DNA of 15,595 nucleotides from Anaerolineae bacterium. Lineage in GTDB: Bacteria > Chloroflexota > Anaerolineae > B4-G1 > SLSP01. Below, in pieces: positions 1 through 5,398 of the stretch. Location: contig JAIOSN010000099.1 of assembly GCA_021107605.1 (NCBI GenBank), positions 1 through 15,595 of the forward strand, in the 5' to 3' direction. Both the position numbers and the translations under genes were made by a program. Every line of letters begins with the position of its first letter. Within the stretch, counting starts at the first letter, position 1. The notes beneath the pieces are model-generated. The model was not told where the DNA came from. It worked only from the letters and a program-made list of their open reading frames with translations, and made no database searches.

Positions 1-79
1 GCGATTCGACCTGCCAGACGGCAACCGCGCTGCCCGGATCAATAGACAATTCCGCCGCCAACTCTTGGAAACGGCCTCC
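1..79 (-). pseudogene. In-frame continuation of the SH3b gene: start of an N-acetylmuramidase-like domain, cut by the window edge
   Basis: Directly beyond the TAG that ends the SH3b gene, the same minus-strand frame stays open to the window edge for 26 residues. It begins GGRFQELAAEL, continues through SIDPGSAVAV and ends WQVES. From family knowledge, this resembles the N-terminal helix and catalytic-Glu segment (…AVESGG…) of N-acetylmuramidase domains (PF11860 type), which cleave peptidoglycan glycan strands and are often attached to SH3b domains. In such proteins I recall a junction of the form NR-Y/F-GG; here the last codons before the stop are AAC CGG and the first after it GGA GGC, so the TAG sits where Tyr or Phe is expected. 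No start codon or ribosome site lies between the two parts, so this piece is translated only by read-through or is a decaying remnant. Only 79 bases are visible. Confidence 0.55.
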
Positions 80-667
80 CTACCGGTTGCAGGTCAGGGC
101 GTTTTTACGTTGCAAGCTATAGAGCGCGGCCGTTATCGTGATTTTATCTTCCTCAGCCGGGGCCAGAGCTGGATCGGGCGCTGCTGGCGCCACCAGCGAG
201 AAGTAATTGGCCGCTGCGTAACCCTCACGCCCATCTGGGAGACGGACATGGAGCCACTCCCCTGGTCGTCCTACCTTAGCGCGCACCTCCGCCTCCGTCG
301 CCAGCGCCACCAGCTCTTCTTCGTGCAACACCTGAGTGATACGGGTGGCACTCAACGAGGGGGCTTGCCGGATATTCAAGCAACCGGCAGCAGGGTTATG
401 AACCCAGACCGGGCAACTATCTGCCAGCGCAACGTCAGAGGAGAGCAATTGCAGATACCAGGCCGCCAGATAAACCTCTCGCCCATCTAGGAGCCGCACC
501 CGCAACCATTCACCATGCTGACCGACCTTAGCCCGCACAGTCGCCGCCGTCTCCAACGTCTCAACGATGGCGCCATCCGGTAACTGCGTTACCAGCTCTC
601 CGTAGGGTCGTTGCCGGGCATTCAAATATCCTTCTGGACTGACTACTCTGAGTTTCAAGGGTGTCAT
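80..667 (-). CDS. Tandem bacterial SH3 (SH3b) domain protein, probably truncated by an amber codon
   Basis: A 195-residue protein with two SH3b modules. The first spans about residues 4-75, with GYLNARQRP and GEWLRVRLLDGREVYLAAWY. The second spans about 87-160, with GCLNIRQAP and GEWLHVRLPDGREGYAAANY. An Ala/Pro-rich linker follows (about 160-172), then a short tail ending LTCNR. SH3b domains usually bind cell-wall peptides and target hydrolases. No signal peptide or membrane segment is visible. The start at 667 is chosen over an in-frame ATG at 694 because AAGGAG lies 8 bases before 667 and would be inside the longer version. The frame continues past the TAG stop into a muramidase-like sequence, so the ancestral protein was probably an SH3b-SH3b-muramidase enzyme. 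A heptamer-phased repeat array lies immediately upstream of the ribosome site. The domain call is firm; whether the gene is functional is uncertain. Confidence 0.8.
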   Translation of the reverse strand: MTPLKLRVVSPEGYLNARQRPYGELVTQLPDGAIVETLETAATVRAKVGQHGEWLRVRLLDGREVYLAAWYLQLLSSDVALADSCPVWVHNPAAGCLNIRQAPSLSATRITQVLHEEELVALATEAEVRAKVGRPGEWLHVRLPDGREGYAAANYFSLVAPAAPDPALAPAEEDKITITAALYSLQRKNALTCNR

Positions 668-680
668 CTTAGGCTCCTTG

Positions 681-729
681 CTTAAAAGTTGCAAGTCAAA
701 AGTTGAAAGTTGAAATCTAAAGTTGAGTC
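681..729. repeat. Heptamer-phased repeat array (GTTGAAA type) next to a ribosome binding site
   Basis: About seven consecutive 7-base units, two of them exactly GTTGAAA and others one to three bases away (GTTGCAA, GTCAAAA, TCTAAAG, TTGAGTC). On the minus strand it reads as TTTCAAC/TTTTGAC units just upstream of the AAGGAG of the SH3b gene. A related array sits in the same position before the nitroreductase at 3568. It resembles the short tandem heptanucleotide repeats known from cyanobacterial genomes; any role is unknown. Confidence 0.65.
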
Positions 730-735
730 TACTGA

Positions 736-832
736 AAAACCAAGAATTTCACCGCAAAGGCACTAAGACGCAAAGATTTAATATCTTCACCCTAGAACTA
801 ATTTTTTTCTTAGCGTCTTGGCGTCTTAGCGG
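736..832. repeat. Imperfect inverted repeat, copy 1 (CGCAAAG / TTAGCG family)
   Basis: The arms 752-775 and 809-832 are reverse complements at 19 of 24 positions, around an AT-rich centre. The left flank AAAACCAAGAATTTCACC (736-753) recurs with one mismatch at 6539-6556, showing that this is a dispersed element. It lies 15 bases beyond the stop of the membrane-protein gene and could act as its 3' hairpin. No coding sequence is visible inside it; it resembles a small non-autonomous repeat. Confidence 0.7.
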
Positions 833-846
833 CGAATTAGCTTTCT

Positions 847-1827
847 TCAAAGGACAACATCCAACTGCTCTTCTAAATGGCGCATCAGCGAGCGCGCGGA
901 GAAGAAACCCACGGCGAAAAATATCAACACTGCTACGGCAATGATCAACGGAGCCACAAAGGGAAACGTTACGCCTGTCAACCCTACCAACGAGAAAAAG
1001 ATAAGTACCCAAATTAGCCAGACGACCGACATCACCATGCCCCGACCCCACTTTTCCCAGATAAGCCAACCCGAACCCCACATTAGAAATTCCGCGAAGA
1101 CAGAAATCCCCGCCCGGGGGTTGGTTTGCGCCCACCGTAACACTTTGCCAATTCCCTTCTTCAGTTTCCAGAGTTGGTAGAGGGCATAGGCCAGCGCGGC
1201 CACAGCCAAGATAAAGACCAGCACTCCCAACGCCACTAACAACCAGGGATTGACCTTCGAGAGGAGATAAACGAGCAGCATCAACACCACGGAGGAGCTA
1301 TTTTCAAAGGTGGCATTGGCCGGAGCAGCCAGATAGCCAGTGGTTCCAGAAGCCGTACCAACCAACGGCTTGGTCGCAAACTTGATGCCACTCACCGAGG
1401 AAGCGAATAACGCGCTACTACCGGCCAGCAACCAACCGTTACGCGCCAGATTGCCTTCCAGATCGAAGAGCTGCAAGGTCTCTAACAAGTGTCGTAATTC
1501 CGGGTGCATACCGGTGAGCACGCCGACCGAAGCCAGAGCGATGAACGCGGCTGAGACCGGCACTAAGAAGCCGCTGAGGAAATTTATGAAGGTATTGACG
1601 GCATTCATCACGCCAGGAGCCAGAGTCGCCAGATAAGCCGGCGCAACAGTCAAAATCCAAAACAGCGCCACAATTGATATGAACCACCAGGATTCCATAA
1701 ACTGCATCTTGGGCGTCAGTGTGACCCAGCCTATTTTGGAGATGATGGCAAAAATTAGCAAACAGAGATATTGATTAGCGGCGCCTACCAATCCACCGGC
1801 CGAGATTGCTGATAGTACCAGTTCCAT
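847..1827 (-). CDS. Polytopic membrane protein, DUF4126-like
   Basis: A 326-residue, very hydrophobic protein with about seven or eight likely membrane helices, near residues 12-32, 46-70, 79-103, 130-150, 177-216, 262-284 and 287-311. The N-terminal part (an AISAGGLVGAANQYLCLLIFAI helix followed by a small-residue helix pair with PGVMNAVNTFINFLSG) has the layout of DUF4126 proteins. A central small-residue stretch, GTASGTTGYLAAPAN, sits before a second hydrophobic block. The basic stretch KLKKGIGK (222-229) suggests a cytoplasmic loop. The start at 1827 is supported by GGAGG six bases upstream. This leader, the start codon and the next two codons are nearly identical to those of the unrelated gene starting at 2810. 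Function is unknown; transport or envelope maintenance would be a guess. The membrane-protein call is secure, the DUF4126 assignment tentative. Confidence 0.7.
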   Translation of the reverse strand: MELVLSAISAGGLVGAANQYLCLLIFAIISKIGWVTLTPKMQFMESWWFISIVALFWILTVAPAYLATLAPGVMNAVNTFINFLSGFLVPVSAAFIALASVGVLTGMHPELRHLLETLQLFDLEGNLARNGWLLAGSSALFASSVSGIKFATKPLVGTASGTTGYLAAPANATFENSSSVVLMLLVYLLSKVNPWLLVALGVLVFILAVAALAYALYQLWKLKKGIGKVLRWAQTNPRAGISVFAEFLMWGSGWLIWEKWGRGMVMSVVWLIWVLIFFSLVGLTGVTFPFVAPLIIAVAVLIFFAVGFFSARSLMRHLEEQLDVVL

Positions 1828-1867
1828 GTTAGCCTCCGTTGTTTATCTAAAGTGCTCAGTGATTAAG
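1820..1867 (-). repeat. Shared leader segment, copy 1 (ribosome site + start codon)
   Basis: These 48 bases match 2803-2850 at 42 positions. The segment contains the first three codons (ATG GAA CTG), the Shine-Dalgarno GGAGG and about 30 bases of upstream leader of the membrane-protein gene. The homology continues as an interrupted series of matching blocks further upstream. Confidence 0.85.
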
Positions 1868-1962
1868 TGTCTGGCGACTGCCCTTGCCAGACGGGCCCAG
1901 GGCCGTGGGAAGTCGCGGCTACTTTACAAAGTCCCCCTGCGTGGACAGGGGCTAGCGGTCAT

Positions 1963-2024
1963 TCGCTTGCTCGCCTTCTCGCCTTTTCGCCCACTCGCTT
2001 TCTCGCCTTTTCGCTCTCTCACTT
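1963..2024. repeat. CGCTTGCTCGCC-type low-complexity tract, copy 1
   Basis: The tract consists of degenerate units such as CTCGCCTT, TTTTCGC and CACTCGCTTTCTCGCC, with strong pyrimidine bias on the plus strand. A second tract of the same words lies at 2986-3054. Any translation is an artefact of the repeat. Confidence 0.75.
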
Positions 2025-2200
2025 GCCTGGCGAATGAATTAGCGGCTACCCTTGCAAAGTCCACCGGCGTGGACTAGTCGCCGTAGGGCGACTTCGCATC
2101 CGTAGGCGCGGTTTTAACCGCCAGCCACGGCTAGATTGCGGCCTCACGCACACCTGGCGACTACCCGACTAATGACTACCTGACCGAACTCAGGCGGGAT

Positions 2201-2215
2201 AGACCTCCGAGGTCT
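2201..2215. repeat. Palindrome AGACCTCCGAGGTCT, copy 1
   Basis: A 15-bp palindrome with one central unpaired base. Together with the following TGGTACA it matches 6640-6660 with one mismatch. Four diverged copies occur in the spacer 6493-7026. Confidence 0.75.
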
Positions 2216-2240
2216 TGGTACAAGAGGTCTTATGCGAACT

Positions 2241-2810
2241 TCAGATAACATACGTGGGGATCTCTCCACGCAACAACGCCAACAATCGCTGATGTTCACA
2301 GAAGGGCAGACAACACGCCGCGCGTTCTAACCTCCCTCGCCGGATGTAAGCCAGCGTCTCCTCTTCAAGCGAGGAGACGCGCACAGAGAGCTCCTCCAAA
2401 TCCACGCGGCTCTCAGTGGTAGTCATGGTAGAAACCCAGACCGCGCCTTCCCGGCGTTCCAGATCGGCCATCACCTCAAAGAGCACTCCCAGTATCTCAA
2501 AACGTCCAAAATGTGAACGGTAAGTCTCGCCTTCTCGCCAAGCAACAGGGAGCAGCGCAAATTCTGCAAATAGCTCCTGGAAACGATAGGCTGCCGCCTC
2601 CGGCATCTCTAAATCCACATCGTTGACCGGCACGGAAGGGACGCCCTGTAACACCACCGCCATCCCGCCCACAACCTTGTAGGCAACCTCCTCGGCGTCC
2701 AGCCGCCGGAGTACATGCAGTAACGCTCGCCGGTACGCTTCCTTCCCCTGTGTTATTTTCACTTCCTGCTCTTCCGCCCCGCAATGTTCTTTTTCAGCAG
2801 CGAGTTCCAT
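2241..2810 (-). CDS. Small nucleotidyltransferase-fold protein (AbiEii/NTP_transf-like)
   Basis: A 189-residue soluble protein. The segment YKVVGGMAVVLQG followed by NDVDLEM (residues 44-69) fits the Pol-beta-superfamily nucleotidyltransferase signature GG-x-A…D-h-D: Gly48-Gly49, Asp64 and Asp66. A later acidic position in the LFEVMADL strand (Glu112) could be the third carboxylate. The C-terminal VRVSSLEEETLAYIRRGR corresponds to the 'pS-e-l-a-k…R' segment of stand-alone NTP_transf/AbiEii-type proteins. The substrate is unknown; relatives act as toxins, antibiotic nucleotidyltransferases or uncharacterised enzymes, and no antitoxin partner lies next to it. The start at 2810 has GGAGG at good spacing. 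However, a GTG at 2762 (residue 17, …VKITQGKEAYRR) looks like a more natural N-terminus, so the first 16 residues may come from the captured leader. The three-member fold call is moderate. Confidence 0.65.
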   Translation of the reverse strand: MELAAEKEHCGAEEQEVKITQGKEAYRRALLHVLRRLDAEEVAYKVVGGMAVVLQGVPSVPVNDVDLEMPEAAAYRFQELFAEFALLPVAWREGETYRSHFGRFEILGVLFEVMADLERREGAVWVSTMTTTESRVDLEELSVRVSSLEEETLAYIRRGRLERAACCLPFCEHQRLLALLRGEIPTYVI

Positions 2811-2850
2811 GTTCGCCTCCGTTATTTATCTAAAATGTTCAGGGATTGAG
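2803..2850 (-). repeat. Shared leader segment, copy 2 (ribosome site + start codon)
   Basis: The partner of 1820-1867, with 42 of 48 bases identical. It includes ATG GAA CTC, the GGAGG ribosome site and the upstream leader of the nucleotidyltransferase-like gene. Confidence 0.85.
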
Positions 2851-3054
2851 AACGGCCTCACGCACGTCTGGCGACTACCCTGCCCCAACGGCCATTGCCA
2901 GGGGAAGTCGCAGCTACGCCGACTGAAGTCGGCTACCAGCGGCTAAATCCGGCTGTCCACCTGCGTGGACAGGTGCTAGCAGTTTTTCGCCCACTCGCTT
3001 GCTCGCCTTCTCACTTTTTCGCTTTCTCGCCTTCTCGCTTGCTCGCTCACTCAC
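2851..3054. repeat. Repeat-rich spacer B: same module order as spacer A
   Basis: After the shared leader come GCCTCACGCAC…CTGGCGACTACCC (2855-2880), GGGAAGTCGC-GCTAC (about 2902-2916), the hairpin GCCGACT-GA-AGTCGGC (2918-2933), the hairpin TGTCCAC-CTGC-GTGGACA (2954-2971) leading into GGTGCTAGC, then the low-complexity tract 2986-3054. Most of these words occur in spacer A. The tract runs into the last codons of the nitroreductase gene at 3047. No gene is seen inside. Confidence 0.7.
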
Positions 3055-3568
3055 TCCAACGCTCGTAGCGGACCAACTCGGCCAATGTTTTACGCGGTGG
3101 ATGGGGTCGTTCTGCAGCAGGATAGCCCAGCGGCGTGAAGACGATCGGTTCAACATCCGCCGGCAAACCGAGCACCTCGCGCGCGGCGTCCGGATCGAAG
3201 GCCGCAATCCAGCAAGTGCCCAATCCCTGCTCCGTCGCGGCCAAGATCAGATGATCCATGGCAATAGCCGCGTCCACATCCAAGTAGCATTTGCCATCCG
3301 AGCGACGCCGCTCCCACCCCTCACCGGTCAAGCCGCAGACGGCGATCACCAACGGCGGCTGGACAAACCAATCCCGTCCATAGATCCGCTTCAATTCCTC
3401 CTCCCGTCCCGCTGTATGAATCACCAATAAGCGGAACGGCTGAGAGTTGTGCGCGGAAGGAGCCATCCGCACCGTCTCCAAAATTGCTTGTAGTTTCTCC
3501 TCTGGTACTGGATCGGGCTTGTACGCCCGCACACTATGTCGCTGCATAACTAAATCGTGAAATTTCAT
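3047..3568 (-). CDS. Nitroreductase family protein (FMN-dependent), copy 1
   Basis: A 173-residue protein of the nitroreductase/FMN reductase superfamily, using NAD(P)H to reduce nitro compounds, quinones or related substrates; the physiological substrate cannot be read from sequence. Visible signatures are the N-terminal FMN-phosphate motif RHSVRAY (10-16), APSAHNSQPFRLLVI (36-50), the central LDVDAAIAMDHLILAATEQGLGTCWIAAF helix-strand (96-124) and the late PLGYPAAER (146-154). The length is typical of the short subfamily, and such proteins usually form homodimers with FMN at the interface. ATG at 3568 has AGGAG eight bases upstream, next to a heptamer array. The 3' end overlaps the low-complexity tract: the last codons and the TGA are already made of GAGTGA-type repeat words, so the original C-terminus may have been altered by a few residues. 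It shares only motifs with the second nitroreductase at 5908-6492. Confidence 0.92.
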   Translation of the reverse strand: MKFHDLVMQRHSVRAYKPDPVPEEKLQAILETVRMAPSAHNSQPFRLLVIHTAGREEELKRIYGRDWFVQPPLVIAVCGLTGEGWERRRSDGKCYLDVDAAIAMDHLILAATEQGLGTCWIAAFDPDAAREVLGLPADVEPIVFTPLGYPAAERPHPPRKTLAELVRYERWSE

Positions 3569-3582
3569 CGCAATCTCCTAGG

Positions 3583-3650
3583 TAAGTCAAAAGTCTATGG
3601 TCAAAAGTTGAAAGTCTAATGGCTAACGGCTAATGGCTAACGCTTAAGGC
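3583..3650. repeat. Heptamer-phased array joining two word families (AAAGTYW and AAYGGCT)
   Basis: Nine and a half consecutive 7-base units without a phase break: first AAAGTCT/AAAGTTG-like words, then AATGGCT/AACGGCT alternating. The left end is three bases from the AGGAG of the nitroreductase. The right end covers the TAA stop (3644-3646) and last two codons of the secreted-protein gene. The array fills the whole space between the two genes. The first word family matches the array at 681-729. Confidence 0.75.
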
Positions 3651-5341
3651 ATATACCACCACTCATTTCGGGAACGCGGATCCCTCAGAGTGCCCGTATC
3701 CCGAATAGCTACTCGGAACTCACCACCACTGGCCCGCCCCAGGGCTTGATGACCATACAATGCTGGTAGATATTCCCGGCCCGCAGCTTCGACCTGTTCA
3801 TAGAGAGCCAACAAGGATGGCTCCACGCAAATACCATCCAGATGTACCACGTACCCTCCTCCGATAAGATTTCCATCACCATCAAACCGCGCCAGACCAT
3901 CCTCCCGGCCGTACTTGAGCGTAATACTCTGCCGACTGGCGTATAGAACCATGGCTATATATCCACGGGAATCAATCACGGCATTGCGATCTGGCGCGTG
4001 AATGATCTGGGTAGGAGTGGTCGCCAATCCCAAGAAAGAAACAGGATAAATAGAGGCCCGCACCCCGCCATTTTTATAGAGCATGTAAACTTCAGTGATC
4101 GTTGGAATATGCGGCTCCGAGAAAAGAGAGACAAGTCGAGGAGTCCCCTCATTAACCCCGTAAGTTATTAATCCCCTAGTTTGCACCACGGGATGATATT
4201 CAAATAAATTGATGTTAAATCTTAAGTCGTGGGCAGCATCTGGGTCAGGGAATTGAGAATGACCTACATCCACGGAAATGGCCGTATACTCTACGCCAGG
4301 AATAGGCTCACAATCCACCTGGGGCTTAACGATCAACGGCAGATAGACGCGCAGGGCATCCACTAAGGCTATCTCATGAGTAGCGGTCACGATCACGCCA
4401 CAGGGGTTTAAGGCGGTGACGGTAACACATTTCGTGCCGGTCAACGTCCAGGTGAAAGTCGCGGTATCCACCAAGTCGCTAATCACATGCGTAACTGACG
4501 GCTCTCCCGTAGCCCCCCAGGTGTAGGTAATGGGCAACGTCGCCGTCAGCGGAGCGACAGTCGCGGTGAATACCTGCCCGGTGTTCGTCACACCCACCGC
4601 CGGCCCAGCGAGCGTCACCCCGGTCAAGGAGCAACAAGGAGCCGCCGTAATGGTCACTCGATGAGTCGCACTGAGCGGTGGGCCGCCATTGGTCGCCGTC
4701 ACGGTGAGCTGTTGCGTGCCGGCCACGGGCCAGGTGAAAACCAGTGTATGGCGCAGAGCCGTAACCACCTCCGTTCGAGAAATCTGCCCGGTCGCCTGCC
4801 AACTGTAGGTGATAGGCAACGTCGCCGTCACCGGCCCCGCCTGCGCCGTGAAGGTGTACGGAGACCCGGCAACTCCAGTCGCCGGCCCATCCAAAGCCAG
4901 CGTGGTCAACGAGAGAAAAGGGGTAGCCGTGATAGTCAGAGTATGCGTAGCGGAGACCAATACCCCGCCCGCATTATTAGCCGTGACGGTTAACGTTTTG
5001 GTCCCTGTCGTCTCCCAGGTAAAGGAGAGCACATCAGCACTCGCGCTAATCACGTGGCTCGTGGAAACCTGCCCGGTCGCCTGCCAATGGTAGGTGATGG
5101 GCAACGTCGCCGTCAGCGGAGCGATGGTCGCCGTAAAGACGACCGGCTGTTGGCCAAGGTGAGATTGCTGAGTACCGGTAATCTCTACCGTCGTGAGAAC
5201 CCCGTTCCCGGCTACTTGTACCGGCACATCAGCGCGTACAGGAAGCACGGTAGCCCCCCCTGATAACGAGACCCACCATACGGCTCCCAGCAACACGACA
5301 CCCAGTAAAACACTAGACGTAGCGCTATAACGCTTCATCAT
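3644..5341 (-). CDS. Secreted Ig-like (PKD-type) triple-repeat protein with an uncharacterised C-terminal domain
   Basis: 565 residues. A basic start (MMKRY) and hydrophobic stretch (about 11-30) ending near VRADV form a plausible signal peptide. Three tandem beta-sandwich repeats follow at about 48-141, 146-235 and 242-328. Each carries FTAT/FTAQ, TATLPITY-x-W (Trp86, 181, 275), a …FTW… strand and a terminal T-x-T-x-TN…VSATH strand, with a period of 95 and 94 residues. A YLPLIVKP linker (333-340) leads into a 220-residue C-terminal domain with ASIYPVSFLG, YIAMVLYASRQSITLKYGRED (461-481), VVHLDGICVEPSLLALYEQ and AGGEFRVAIRDTG-like features. I recognise that domain only as something recurring in Chloroflexota-type secreted proteins, with no assigned function. 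Extracellular display or adhesion is an inference. AGGAGG precedes two adjacent ATG codons (5341 and 5338). It is probably the last gene of the operon with the LiaF-like and nitroreductase genes. The repeats are also highly similar at DNA level. Confidence 0.8.
   Translation of the reverse strand: MMKRYSATSSVLLGVVLLGAVWWVSLSGGATVLPVRADVPVQVAGNGVLTTVEITGTQQSHLGQQPVVFTATIAPLTATLPITYHWQATGQVSTSHVISASADVLSFTWETTGTKTLTVTANNAGGVLVSATHTLTITATPFLSLTTLALDGPATGVAGSPYTFTAQAGPVTATLPITYSWQATGQISRTEVVTALRHTLVFTWPVAGTQQLTVTATNGGPPLSATHRVTITAAPCCSLTGVTLAGPAVGVTNTGQVFTATVAPLTATLPITYTWGATGEPSVTHVISDLVDTATFTWTLTGTKCVTVTALNPCGVIVTATHEIALVDALRVYLPLIVKPQVDCEPIPGVEYTAISVDVGHSQFPDPDAAHDLRFNINLFEYHPVVQTRGLITYGVNEGTPRLVSLFSEPHIPTITEVYMLYKNGGVRASIYPVSFLGLATTPTQIIHAPDRNAVIDSRGYIAMVLYASRQSITLKYGREDGLARFDGDGNLIGGGYVVHLDGICVEPSLLALYEQVEAAGREYLPALYGHQALGRASGGEFRVAIRDTGTLRDPRSRNEWWYMP
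4500..5145 (-). repeat. Intragenic tandem repeats, period 285/282 bp
   Basis: Within the secreted-protein gene the plus-strand word GTAGGTRATRGGCAACGTC begins at 4523, 4805 and 5090. Around the last two, GCCCGGTCGCCTGCCAA is also identical. This marks relatively recent duplication or ongoing conversion of the Ig-like units, since nucleotide identity exceeds what the fold requires. Confidence 0.75.
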
Positions 5342-5398
5342 CTTATCCTCCTAAACTCAGATTGGGAGAGCGCGGTCAGCAACCACAGCACCCATTCA

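Larger units (their letters stand above)
1868..2240. repeat. Repeat-rich spacer A: hairpin cluster and low-complexity tract, no gene seen
   Basis: Together with the leader copy this fills the 413-bp gap. I see a block GCGTGGACAGG-GCTAGC (about 1939-1957) that recurs at 2963-2980, and a low-complexity tract (1963-2024). There are hairpins at 2058-2075 (AGTCCAC-CGGC-GTGGACT), 2076-2093 (AGTCGCC-GTAG-GGCGACT) and about 2107-2120 (GCGGTT-TT-AACCGC). A block GCCTCACGCAC…CTGGCGACTACCC (2142-2167) matches 2855-2880, and the palindrome AGACCTCCGAGGTCT lies at 2201-2215. This looks like a REP-type mosaic. A plus-strand 83-codon frame over it has no ribosome site or protein-like composition. Confidence 0.7.

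Noticed and set aside
65..490. Plus-strand open frame of 141 codons opposite the SH3b gene
   Set aside because: It lies antisense to a clear SH3b protein, has no ribosome site, and its Arg/Gln-rich composition is that of a shadow frame.
1826..2077. Plus-strand 83-codon frame in spacer A
   Set aside because: Its sequence (repeated LAFSPFR units) is a translation of the low-complexity repeat, and it has no ribosome site.
2914..3207. Minus-strand frame encoding a Lys/Arg/Ser/Glu-rich repeat segment
   Set aside because: The composition comes from the low-complexity tract, and the rest is antiparallel-frame reading of the nitroreductase gene.
3583..3650. Could the regular repeats be a CRISPR array?
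   Set aside because: The unit is 7 bases with no spacers of constant size and no cas genes; it is a heptamer microsatellite-like array.
4661..5263. Several plus-strand open frames opposite the secreted repeat protein
   Set aside because: They follow the tandem repeats of the real gene on the other strand, without start signals or domain-like composition.
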